Of a DNA stretch of 64,000 bases, positions 54,546-64,000 are shown in pieces. Every line of letters starts with the position of its first letter. The stretch's first letter is position 1. The notes beneath the pieces were generated by a model, which was given only the letters and a program-made list of their open reading frames with translations, was not told the DNA's origin and made no database searches. Origin of the DNA: Diabrotica undecimpunctata (Eukaryota > Arthropoda > Insecta > Coleoptera > Chrysomelidae); the NCBI RefSeq assembly GCF_040954645.1, contig NC_092806.1, positions 73,286,141 to 73,350,140 on the forward strand. The letters are read 5' to 3'. A program made the translations under genes and the position numbers.

Positions 54546-55527
54546 TCTTTATCAGGTTAATTATTACTTTGTTTTTTAATATATTTTTTTTGTCTTTTTG
54601 TTTGTTGGACGCATTTTTTAATTTTTTTTGAGCAAATAAATTTGTTTAAACAAACTAGACTATTTATTAAATAATTAATATATAAACAAATTACATATTT
54701 GTAATGTACATAGAAATAACATACAAATTAAAAAAAGAATGATCAAAATCCATTGAGAAGATTCGGAGATATAGAAAATTCTATTAGTTTGAAATTGTTT
54801 GTTCGGTATTTAAACTCCTTGGATTTGTAGGTTCTTCCTAGTCATAATTTGAACTATATTTTTGAAAATTCGTAGAGGGTCCTGCAAAGGTACGATGTTT
54901 GTGCAAATTGTTTAACAAAAAATACAAATCACATTCTTAAACACAGCGTCAATGAGGTTCCTTAATTATTATAATCAAATTAGCTGTGAATTAACAAAAA
55001 AACATGGCTAACTTTGGCCCAAATTAACCTAGGCCAAATTTTTAATTTAAAAATTCGGGTGAAAATACTAGCTTTTCGAATGTAAAAAAAGATTTTTTTA
55101 AGGACAATGTTTTTAAAGTTATTCTAAATGTTTATAAACTACATAATTTCAAAAATTTGGCATCAGGATTTTTGACTACATATAATCATTAGTATAAATT
55201 ACTATAAATCATTATAAATCACTATAAATCATTTTTTTTTATCTTTTTTTAATACATATTGATGGTATAAGTCTTTTGCTTTCACTTGTCACCCACAGCA
55301 TTATCTATCTTTATTATTTTCTGTCTTATGTTATTGTAAAAAATAAGGTCTCTGGTATAAACAAATACAATAACTTTTAAACTAATTAATATTTCGGTGC
55401 CAAATTTCGAGGGTTTGTTAAGTACCCCAATACCCAACTTTTGGTGGAACTCTAAAGTTTAAAGTTTAAGTTTACTAAAAGTTTTTAACAAATATCAATT
55501 GTCATTTATTTTGCAGTTTGCGAAGCA
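54546..55527. other. AT-rich non-coding stretch
   Basis: No gene. Short repeats of TATAAATCA occur at 55193-55230. Confidence 0.55.
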
Positions 55528-55540
55528 ACAAATGGACTTT

Positions 55541-55827
55541 CATCATCAGTTGGCGCTACAGCCCTTCGTGAGCCTTTTCCTGCTTCAAAACATTCTTCCA
55601 TCCTTCCCTATCGAGTGTCTGTCTTCTCCAGCCCCTCACTCCAATCTCCCTTAGATCTTCCTGTACATCGTCCAGATATCTGAGTTTAGGTCGCCCCCTT
55701 CTTCTTCTTCCGACCGGCCTGTTTAGCATAGTTATTTTAGTGGGATCACTCTCATCCGTCCGCATAACGTGGCCCACCCACCTTAGGCGGTTTATTTTAT
55801 AGAGTTCAAAGTTATATAGCCTTCTCC
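55541..55827 (-). mobile_element. 287-bp RTE 3' fragment with 13-bp TSD
   Basis: ACAAATGGACTTT at 55528-55540 and 55828-55840 bracket the piece. On the minus strand it encodes LWRRLYNFELYKINRLRWVG, HVMRTDESDPTK, RRRRGRPKLRYLDDVQEDLR and GWRRQTLDREGWKNVLKQEK, ending KAHEGL and a stop, with a short TGATGA tail at the 55541 side. The frame is open from the 5' junction to the stop, suggesting recent insertion. Confidence 0.92.
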
Positions 55828-55840
55828 ACAAATGGACTTT

Positions 55841-57080
55841 ACAACTTTCAAAAATTGACATTTTAAAGCATTGTCAATATTCTAAAAAATAAAATTAAAA
55901 TTGTAATTTTATGTCAAGTATTTAGCTTTCTAATAGAGTGCAAAAAACCGAAAAAATCGCGTTTTTTGCATTAAATTGTTAATCATTAAAAAACGGCTCC
56001 GAACTTTGACAGAAAACAGGTAGGTTTTCTTCTTATAGGTCTACAATAACTAAAAAAAGTTGTCAGCTACCTGGAATATTGAGTGTCACGAGAAGCTCCT
56101 TATTACCCTGGACTAATATGAGTGGACAAGCAAGTGACGAAACAAACTTTATATATTATGTAAACGTTATTAACAAAAACTTTCAAAATAAATAATCTAA
56201 TAAATATAAATAATCAAATTCCATATTCAAATACTGCAAAATATTTGGGTATTACTCTGAGCTCATGTAAAGAAAAGAAAATAATAATTCTGATTGAAAT
56301 ACAAAAAAATGTACTGGCTGATTGACCAAAATTTTACGCTGTTTCTACATAATAAATTATTATTATATAAGCAAATACTGAAACAATAGTATTATTATAA
56401 AAACAGTATAAACATTTAAAAGGAAAATGTCACAAATCAACAGAAAATATTGCTATTCATATAAAAATTTAATCAAATTATAAGTACTTACTGCTTATTT
56501 ATATAAAATATCCTCAATCATCGTCGACTTTTTCGTCCGGAACATAAACGTCTTCGTGAATTACCCATTTTAAAAACAATAAACACACTGGTTTTTCAAA
56601 AGTCGCAATAAGCCCTAATAATGTTATTCAACATTATTTATAACCCTCCCCCGAGAGGGTGTATACTTCTTACCTACCTGTCGGCGAGAATCCAGAAGCT
56701 ATCGACAAGGGCCCTGTGCTGACCCAAAGAGAGTTACATTTAGCAGAACTTTGAGATTTTTTAAAAAGTTTATACCAAATAGCTGCTTTGTGTTACACTT
56801 TATGTTAAGAATAAAAAAAGATTCGGAAAGTGGGTCAAATTCTGTAGTGCCCTATTTAAAAAAAAAATTTACGTTTATTTTAACCAACAATATTTGAAAA
56901 AAAATATTGTTTAAACAATTTATTAATTTACAACTAAATAGTGTATTAGAACTTTTTAAGGCCTTTCATATAAAAAAAGAATCATCTCAATATCTGCCAT
57001 AGTTTTTGCGTTATTTGATATAAACTTTTACATTGGAATTTTTAATTGGATTTTTTTTTTACATTAAATATAGAAGTTAT
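55841..57080. other. AT-rich non-coding stretch
   Basis: No gene. A GC-rich patch CCCTCCCCCGAGAGGG near 56646-56661 is a short inverted repeat. Confidence 0.5.
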
Positions 57081-57082
57081 AA

Positions 57083-57130
57083 AAATGCCACAAGAAAATA
57101 GTTTCAGAACCACATTATTTTAGAGTTATC
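57083..57130 (+). repeat. third copy of the Penelope-associated CCACAAGAAAATAG block
   Basis: TGCCACAAGAAAATAGTTTC, then AGAACCACAT, matches 40811-40842 (CGCCACAAGAAAATAGCTTC) closely, and 32806-32830 more weakly. It is isolated here. Confidence 0.55.
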
Positions 57131-57784
57131 TTGTTGACTTTTGACAGGTTCTTAAGATATTGTTTACAGTTCGAAACCAGCTTTAATTTACAAGAAAAAA
57201 ATTCAATGATTTTAAAGTTGTTGACTGCCTCATAAAATATAGATTTTAGCCTTAGAGATAGCTTTGCTGATGTACCACTAGGCATTGACGTTTATGGCGT
57301 ATTTTTTGTGTCTGAGAAATAGTTGGGTTGCTTACAAGAAATTTTTAAAAAATTTAAAATTTGGCTTCGTTACCCACAGTCCAGCTATTTCGTCCATATT
57401 GGATGTATCCATATTATATCATACAAATTAATGTACATCTAGTTCTTAATTGCCGCCGTGTCTGTTGGTTAATTCAAACTTTTCAATGGAACTGTTTCCA
57501 GAATAGAATACTTAACCAACCAAGTCATCCAATTGTACTTTGTGCAAAAAGGGGAGGCTCGTACAGTCTCTGCTGTGGAACATGTTTGCATTTCTACCGT
57601 ACAGGAAATATTTCGGTTTCCGTACCGTACAGAAAACAGCGACCAAAGACCACAAAGGAGCAACATAACACATTTTTGAATCAGTCTCAAAGTCTCAGCA
57701 ATGTTTCTGCTCCATACGTTAGAACTGGACATTGATCAAAGATCTTCCTTTTCAAGCACATGAGAATATCTGCTATAAAGACTT
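57131..57784. other. no recognised gene
   Basis: A 124-codon plus-strand frame (57361-57735) and an 87-codon minus-strand frame overlap. Neither has a family motif. Short CCGTAC repeats occur near 57597-57630. Confidence 0.5.
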
Positions 57785-57859
57785 CAAAGCACGTGGTGTT
57801 CGTGTGTATTAAGGTATAAAAAATGCTTATTAAAAGCTTAAAATTTTTATTTTAAAGAA

Positions 57860-57897
57860 GATCTTTTCGGAATTGAATTATTCCATCATCAGTTTAA
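57860..57897 (-). ncRNA. hammerhead-like core, left arm
   Basis: The same core on the minus strand (CTGATGA at 57892-57886, GAAA at 57868-57865), with one base changed in the stem II loop. The core is thus kept in both arms. Confidence 0.42.
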
Positions 57898-58194
57898 TAA
57901 AAAGTTGTTAAAAACATTGTATGGCCACATAAAAACATTGGAAGGACATCCGTATTAAAAAACAATCCTTATGGTATTTATAAAGGTAAATGCAATAGAC
58001 TGTTAACTTGTTGATTAATAAAAACTGAAAATGGGGGCATCTTACATGACCCCCTGTAGCTGGTGAGGTTTTATCGACTTACATTACCTCTGATCTGTGC
58101 TGGAGTCTTGGGCTAAATACCATAAGGATTGTTTTTTAATACGGATGTCCTTCCAATGTTTTTATGTGGCCATACAATGTTTTTAACAACTTTT

Positions 58195-58235
58195 TATTAA
58201 ACTGATGATGGAATGATTCAATTCCGAAAAGATCT
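58195..58235 (+). ncRNA. hammerhead-like core, right arm
   Basis: CTGATGA (58202-58208), one extra T, a 5-bp stem GGAAT/ATTCC (58210-58214 with 58221-58225), then GAAA (58226-58229). Both invariant boxes are present and the stem is perfect. The extra T at the start of stem II and the lack of an obvious stem III/cleavage site are against full activity. Confidence 0.42.
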
Positions 58236-58308
58236 TCTTTAAAATAAAAATTTTAAGCTTTTAATAAGCATTTTTATACCTTAATACACACGAACAACAC
58301 GTGCTTTG

Positions 58309-59784
58309 TATTCAACAGGTATACTAGCCACTCCTGGATATCTCCACTTCATGGTTTGTTCCAGTTTCACTTTTAATAAAGATTTCCCTCAGTTTTTCGT
58401 AAGCTGCACATGTTATATGCGCTTAGTTTTATCACCAGTAGGTTATTACATAGGTATTTTCAGTAGGTCTTTAAAGTATATCTGTATATTCTTCCTGTAT
58501 TTCCTATCTTTTCAATTATTTGTTTTTAATTAAATATATGATATATGCACATTCGTCCTGATCTAAACGCTCACATTTCTTTTATAACTTTTACGTACAT
58601 TCTGCTAAACCTTGGTATTACGTATATCTTTTAGTTATTGCAAATTTTCCGATCTTTTTTATGGATTTATTTAAAAAATATTATTTTTCGATCTTCCGGT
58701 GTTTTGACTTTTTTATGAAAACGGTCTGTTACAAACTGGTCGTACTCTAATCGGTTACCTTATTATACATCTTTCATTCGTTCCTGATATAATTTTCAGG
58801 ATTCTGTAACCCTGTACCAGTTTATACAGGTCTTTTAATGAATGGGTACCATATATTTTTGAGTCACTTGGTAGTCTCCAAAAAGTGTTTTCCGCCTGAG
58901 ATCTAATGCCTCGCAGTCACGTAAGTTATGGTTGACTGTTTTAGGTTCTCTATGCAAGGCTGTATGCAAGGATTCCTTGATTGGCCCATGTACAATAAGG
59001 AAGCATGTTATGACTCAGCTGATTCGTGCTTGTTTTTCGCACTACTTTAACCCTATTAGGACATATCCGTTCAATATACATTTTGTCATGTGTTTGGCCG
59101 AGTATATTTTCCCAGCGAGAGTTAAGTTGTCGTTTTTTCCGGTTGCTGACGATGTTTTTTAGCACTCCCACGGCCGGCTTTGGACCGATGAATTTTGAAG
59201 CTGATACTCTTCTGGTCTGATCACGATATCATCTGCCAAACCTGTCCGTGTTTTTAATCCCTGGCTACTAAGACCGTAGATTAAATCATCAACAATTATG
59301 TTTCGAAGAGTAAGTGATAGTATTCTTCATTGAGTGCATCCCTTAAATGTTCTTAAATCATGCATTTATCGGATATGACTCTGCCTTGAAGTATTTGAGC
59401 TATACACCTGTTTTCTTACTTATCAATTATCTCTGACATGATAGAAGTAAAACACGTTTGATGCATCAATGGCTATTTCTTTCTGGTGTAAAGATGAAGA
59501 CTTCCCATACCTTCTATGCTTGACAAGCGTATTACTTGAGATAAAAAAAAAATTTTACTCCAAGATTTTTATCCTCTATCCTAACAAAAACACAAAAAAA
59601 ACAAACAATAACAGATTCAAACAGTTGTTTGCATAAAAACAAAAACACAATATTTTTAGGTAGTTATTATTTTCGGTTAAAGGTATATTTGAGTATAAGG
59701 AAGTCCATGAAAATTATTTTCCACTAATTTAATTTATTCCCTTCATTTTTTATCTAGATTAATATATACAAACCTTATTAAATA
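58309..59784. other. mostly unrecognised; possible antisense LINE remnant at 58.8-59.3 kb
   Basis: The minus strand near 58940-58860 reads NHNLRDCEALDLRRKTLF, which resembles the HVLxxCPALxxxR end of LINE ORF2. Frames just upstream (59171-58950) have no clear motif. I consider an R1-like remnant possible but not shown. The remainder holds no signal. Confidence 0.3.
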
Positions 59785-59835
59785 TTAACCCCTTGGAAGC
59801 TGGACTATTATTTACTAGCAGTTAAGCTGGACTTT

Positions 59836-59846
59836 CGTCATGTCTT
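59836..59846. repeat. target-site duplication, left copy
   Basis: CGTCATGTCTT, identical to 60507-60517. Confidence 0.88.
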
Positions 59847-60506
59847 CTTCTTCTTAAAGTTCCATCTCCTATCGGAGGTTGGATATCATAACGGCTATGG
59901 TCACTTTGTTGGCTGCTGCTCTGAAAAGTTGTAGTGAACTACAGTTAAACCACTCTCTAAGGTTCTTCAGCCAGGAGATGCGTCTTCTTCCTATGCTTCT
60001 TCTTCCTTGGATCCTTCCTTCCATAATAATTCTCAGCAGCTCATATTTTTCTCCTCTGGTTATGTGACTCAAATATTCTAGTTCTCTTCTATTTATGCTG
60101 TTCATAATTTCTAACTCCTTATTTAGACGTCGTAGTACCTCAGCATTGGTAATCCTTTGAACCCACTGAATTTTTAATATTCTTCTGTAACACCACATTT
60201 CGAACGCTTCTATTTTTCTTATGTGTTGTTTCTTCAATGTCCAAGCTTCCATTCCGTATCGTAAGATAGAAAATATGTAACATCTTAGAGCCCTCAATCT
60301 GAGATGCAACTGAAGGTCTCTGTTGGTAAGCATTGTCTTCATTTTCACAAATGCTTGCCTTGCAGTTTCAATTCGGACTTTGATTTCTCTGCTTTGGTCA
60401 TTTTTGTCATCAACCCAGGTTCCCAGATATTTATATGTCTCTACTTTTTCTATTTGGATTTGTTCTATCATTAATCTGTTATTAATCTCTATCTCTATCA
60501 TTAATC
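59847..60506 (-). mobile_element. 660-bp LINE-C 3' fragment inserted in the piggyBac-like element
   Basis: The minus-strand frame (to 59869) runs RLMIEQIQIEKVETYKYLGT, WVDDKNDQSREIKVRIETAR, RCYIFSILRYGMEAWTLKKQ, FEMWCYRRILKIQWVQRITN, RRELEYLSHITRGEKYELLR and GRRSIGRRRISWLKNLREWF, ending SNLR and a stop, with a GAAGAAGAAG tail. The element's part of the frame is unbroken, and it is bounded by an exact 11-bp duplication. It entered after the piggyBac-like element was in place. Confidence 0.92.
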
Positions 60507-60517
60507 CGTCATGTCTT
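60507..60517. repeat. target-site duplication, right copy
   Basis: CGTCATGTCTT. The piggyBac-like sequence resumes at 60518. Confidence 0.88.
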
Positions 60518-60553
60518 AGTAAGTGGTAATAATATAAATAGAGGCGATGTACA

Positions 60554-62346
60554 CTATTTTTTTGCACATATTGTATATATACTTCCTCTGTCTTCGCCAC
60601 ATATAGCGTGATGGCATTGGTTGCAATATGTCATAGTGATCCGCCTCTTTTTATTCAGACAATAGATACGCACTTTTCGTTTCTTTTCTTCAGATAACGA
60701 ACGTTCAACTTCTTCCGAAATTTTGAGAACATTTTTAATATTTTGCTTAAGATTTAGACGTAAAGTTGTAATACCCAATCGTTCTTTCAGACAGGGTTTT
60801 CCGAGATAATGAGCCAATTCAACTATATATTCGTATCGGGATGTAACTTTTCTATTTGATTTTAATGTGTTTGTGGTGTAAATAACATACGAGTTAATAC
60901 TTGCGATATTTATCATATTATAGAAGATACACAAAGGCCATCTCCTCGTTTTACGACCCGCATTCATATTCAAACACATCTAGTCAAATGTAGCCACTCA
61001 TTCCTTCGTTCCATTATAATTATTTAAAGTAAAACTCTTCTTTTTCTTTGGCATACATGATACCATTATCTTTCTTTTATCAAAACAAAGCATATACGTA
61101 TTGGGGTCTCTGTTCTTTTCGTTTAACAATTCCTGGGGAATTTCTCATTTATTCTTGCGAAGAGTTCGGATATTTGTCAGTTTGTACTAATCTTTTAATA
61201 ACTCATCTGCTAAGCTAACTGATGTAAACCAGTTGTCCATGGTAATATTTCTATTACTACTATGGACTGATTATGTAAGTTCCTTTACAAAATATGTACT
61301 CGACGGCAAAGCATTTGTATTGGTGTTCTTGCCTATATAAAGGATAGCATCGATCATATATTTCGAAGATCTGTTACATATCATTACGTTTTTGACACCT
61401 TACGAATGAGGCTTATCAGGTAAATACATTCGAAATGGCAACGTCCTCGAAATGCTACTAACTGTTCATCAATGGTCAGATGGGATGAATGTTCTCTGTA
61501 GATGGTAATAAAAATATCCCAAATATTTCGCGTATATACGCAAAAGGTTCATCTTGCTATCTTTCTTTTCGTCTTTTCTTTTAATCAAATCTAAGACAGT
61601 TTATGAGATATACGAAATGCTGAACACTCATGTAGGTCTGATAAAATTTTCCTGATATATTACTTTCAAACATATATTTCATAGATGATGACTGTTTTTA
61701 TTTGTTGCAGAATAAACTGCCAATAATGCTTTTAGCTCATTTCTACTCATGTCAGAAATATTGGTACGACTGGCATATTTTTTAGATAGTCTTGTAATTT
61801 CAGCTTTTTGAGTGTAACAGAGTATGACAAAATATATCATCTGAAAAAAATTGTAAGAAATATTTTTCAACTTTTGTGTAGTTTTTGGCATTTCCTTTGG
61901 GACCAGCTATAAAATGAATAATATCTCTAGCTGCCGTTCTTTTTGACAATGAAGGCGTTTTGTTTGAGAACTTATGCCCATTTTTACCTTTTAGAACCTT
62001 TCCCAGATTTACAATAAACTAAGAAACAGTGGAGTTTTTACTCAATGTTCCAGGTAGTTCCTCTGTAGATTTTTCGCTTTCCATCACTATTGCTTTTATA
62101 TCTGAATCCATTAAATTTACAGATGAACTGCTTAAAGTGGATGGCTAGAAAAATTTCTGAATTACCAATATTTTAAGAGTAATCTTGTTCATCTGAATCG
62201 TCCGATTTAAACTCCAAAATATCTTCTTCTAACTCCCAGTCACTTCCAGTATCTTCAAAAGGTTCCTGCACACTATCTTCACCATTCATTATCCGCTGTA
62301 TTTCATCGTTTAGTTCCTTTGCTGTTAAAGGTTTTCTTGATGACAT
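60554..62346 (-). pseudogene. piggyBac-type transposase, degenerate
   Basis: Start: ATG at 62346, MSSRKPLTAKELNDEIQRIM and an acidic stretch (SDWELEEDILEFKSDDSDEQ), then a stop at 62173. Later blocks, in several frames: NGHKFSNKTPSLSKRTAARD (61985-61920), MSRNELKALLAVYSATN (61750), LPFRMYLPDKPHS (61450-61400), NRNITMDNWFTSVSLADELL (61240-61190), NKxEIPQELLNEKNRDPNTY, and finally RKTRRWPLCIFYNMINIASI with the cysteine-rich tail CxxCHHAICGED (60979-60554). These are in the order of piggyBac transposases (RMYLPxKP, TxDNWFTS, RKTxRWPxxxFYxxxxxAxxNA). Several shifts and stops abolish function. Confidence 0.85.
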
Positions 62347-62560
62347 AGTGCTACAATTAAATAAATAATAGAGCCTCAAACAATCTAATACATCAATACA
62401 GTAATAAAGAAACAAACCCACAAGCCGTTATCAAGACTAAAGAAACAGCTAAATACTGAGGAGTATAATGGGCATATTATGTTACTCGGTTGCACCCGAA
62501 CTGCGACGAAAACAGAGGAGCGTTGTCAAATTTACGAGTGTCATCCTTTCTAGGGTTAAG

Positions 62561-63575
62561 TAAATGTTGTTTAATAAATCACGTGACTTTTGTAATGGTT
62601 TGTAAACTAATGGAAATTATTTTTAGCAGTTTACCTTAATAAAGCAGCAATCAATGCAATAAACGTCTTTTAGTATATCAATCATATTTTGAACTCGAAT
62701 TCCAGAAACCTTTCTTTAACCATTCTATTTAAATCGTTGGTTGTTAATCTTGTAGGAAATTGTAACATGTAACTAACTCTTTATTATTTTTATTGGAAAT
62801 TAATTAATTAATTAGTATTTAATAATTAATAATTAATTAATTCTGTTGACATTATTAGGGGAATATTATACTATAATTTCCAATAAATTTATTCTTGGAT
62901 AGCTCTGTTAATTCCATATATTGAATTTAATTTTAGTACTAATTTTTAATGGTTATTATTGAATGATAAATTGCATCTTACGGTTAGACAAATTTCATTT
63001 GTAAAAGGACATAAACTTCTTCAAAACACCAATATATTTATATTTATCATAAATGAACAAATATAAGAGTAGGTATTCTCATTTTTTTATTTTACGCAGT
63101 TATTATAGATTTTAATTAAATACATAAAAGCAACCATAAAGATATATCATACGGAAGACAGCGGTTTCCGAGATTTACCTTTATCTTGTTCCGTATGGAA
63201 TTGTGGTTTAAATTATATTTAAAATGCATATTTAACCATTGTATTGTAGAGTGGTCGCAACTGATTTATTTCTGTAATAAAATAAATAAACTTCATCATA
63301 ATGGAATTAGAAGGAAGCTGATGATAAGCTGCGGTACCCAATTTTTAGGACACTTCCCGTGTTTTGGATTTTTTTAGTTTATCTTGCCATTTTTTACTGT
63401 CACTGTATTAATAGTTTCATAAAATATAGATTTCTTAGAAATCTGACCCTACTTTAGAAATGGCACAGTCCAGTTAATTATGATCTAAATATTTGCCTAA
63501 TTATACAACCTACTCACGTGGTCTTAAAGTTTTTAGATATATCACTAATTAGCCTATATAAGGAATACGGAATAC
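62561..63575. other. AT-rich non-coding stretch
   Basis: No gene. TTTATTGGAAATTA (62789) and TAATTTCCAATAAAT (62875) form an inverted pair around TTAATTAA repeats. This could be a small foldback unit. Confidence 0.5.
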
Positions 63576-63576
63576 T

Positions 63577-64000
63577 TGATTTATGTCTTGACATAAATCA
63601 AGATGTATTCATGTGTTTCATAGATTACAACAAGGCCTTTGATAAAGTGCGGCATGATCACCTAATCAGACTCCTGACAGAAAAGAATTTAGATAAACGA
63701 GACATCTGACTAATAGCAAATATGTACTACAATCAGAAAGCAGTAGTGAGAGTAGAGAATAATACCACTGAAGAAATTGAAATAAAGCGAGGTGTGAGAC
63801 AAGGGTGTATACTGTCACCAACCCTGTTTAATCTCTATTCCGAAGACGTAATGAATAGAACACTCTCTGAGCAATCCGTAGGTATTAAAATAAATGGTGT
63901 TAGATTAAACAATCTGAGATTTGCCGACGACACCGTTCTGATCGCAGAAACACTTGAAGAGCTACAGACATTGGTGAATAAGATAGCAGACTGCAGCGAA
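63577..64000 (+). mobile_element. LINE-C RT, 5'-truncated, running off the window
   Basis: CLDINQDVFMCFIDYNKAFD, KVRHDHLIRLLTEKNLDKRD, a stop at 63707, LIANMYYNQKAVVRVENNTT, GVRQGCILSPTLFNLYSEDV, IKINGVRLNNLRFADDTVLI (63905, catalytic FADD intact) and AETLEELQTLV. Apart from the stop the frame is open to the end of the window. The 5' junction coincides with a 28-bp near-palindrome at 63575-63602. Confidence 0.87.

Larger units (their letters stand above)
57785..58308. repeat. 524-bp palindrome: 195-bp arms with hammerhead-like cores
   Basis: The left arm 57785-57979 begins CAAAGCACGTGGTGTTCGTG and ends AACAATCCTTATGGTATTT. The right arm 58115-58308 is its reverse complement with only a few differences. 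The 135-bp centre contains GGGGGCATCTTACATGACCC and is not duplicated. Each arm holds a CTGATGA...GAAA core. Likely a foldback element or two inverted copies of a terminal repeat. Confidence 0.88.
59785..62560 (-). mobile_element. piggyBac-like transposon with TTAA ends, interrupted by LINE-C
   Basis: TTAA at 62557-62560 follows an end that reads CCCTAGAAAGGATGAC on the minus strand. TTAA at 59785-59788 precedes CCCCTTGGAAGCTGGAC. These are imperfect inverted repeats starting with CCC, and the TTAA target is diagnostic for piggyBac. AAGCTGGAC recurs at 59825 as a subterminal motif. The interior has the transposase remnant on the minus strand. Removing the LINE-C insertion (59847-60517 with one target copy) leaves about 2.1 kb, a normal size for a full-length element. 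Confidence 0.85.

Noticed and set aside
57361..57735. 124-codon frame with several cysteines as a zinc-binding protein
   Set aside because: Cysteines are not spaced as in any finger I know, and the opposite strand has an equally long frame.

Overview
This 64 kb window looks like insect nuclear DNA, probably from a large, repeat-rich genome such as that of a beetle. It is strongly AT-rich. It contains many (AT)n tracts of about 60 bp and copies of many transposable-element classes: non-LTR retrotransposons of at least four groups, Penelope-like elements, a gypsy-type LTR element, and pogo/Tigger, piggyBac, mariner-like and an ill-described TIR transposon. Almost every long reading frame is transposon-derived. 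I recognise no intact cellular gene, no rRNA, no complete tRNA, no CRISPR array and no bacterial-type operon. Clade names are from memory of protein motifs, without database searches. I use working names: LINE-C for the dominant family ending in '...NLR*' plus a GAA-rich tail, RTE for the copies with a (TGA)n-like tail, LINE-D and LINE-E for two further groups.

Layout. 146-3582: pogo/Tigger-like transposon with TIRs, TA flanks and a transposase broken by one stop codon. 4.4-8.65 kb: LINE-D and LINE-C in antisense, one cut by a tiny RTE insertion and the other ending at an RTE copy with a 12-bp target duplication. 9.6-11.0 kb: LINE-E. 12.1-13.3 kb: an inverted local repeat followed by a Penelope GIY-YIG segment. 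13.3-15.8 kb: gypsy-type gag, PBS, a 1.1 kb LTR and a polypurine tract on the minus strand. 17.5-19.4 kb: two LINE-C copies head to tail, one lacking its RT core. 21.1-23.0 kb: decayed LINE-C, a Tigger-like MITE and (AT)n tracts. 23.5-27.8 kb: a TIR transposon with a spliced, frameshifted transposase-like gene. A TTAA foldback MITE sits in its intron, and a second TIR element carrying a tRNA-Asp 3' half lies just upstream of its start codon. 28.2-30.7 kb: an R1/LOA-like LINE on the minus strand interrupted by a shortened I-like LINE. 31.5-32.85 kb: Penelope RT fragment and a Penelope-associated end repeat. 33.15-37.28 kb: a second R1/LOA-like copy on the plus strand, interrupted by an RTE with a 16-bp target duplication. 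37.3-39.6 kb: LINE-C. 41.8-43.2 kb: 240-bp direct repeats around a relative of the 24 kb transposase, then a mariner-like fragment. 44.2-46.3 kb: LINE-C split by an RTE, then another LINE-C. 48.1-50.7 kb: LINE fragments with nested insertions. 51.5-54.5 kb: I-like LINE with RNase H. 55.5-55.8 kb: a small RTE. 57.8-58.3 kb: a long palindrome with hammerhead-like cores. 59.8-62.56 kb: piggyBac-like element with TTAA ends, interrupted by a LINE-C fragment. 63.58-64.0 kb: LINE-C running off the window.

The genes do not form a pathway. What can be read is the order of insertion: target duplications and interrupted homologous copies show which elements entered which. The least ordinary items are the spliced TIR transposon with its nested MITEs and tRNA half, the 524-bp palindrome with paired hammerhead-like cores, the LTR bearing both a PBS and a PPT, and the LINE copies with precise internal deletions.
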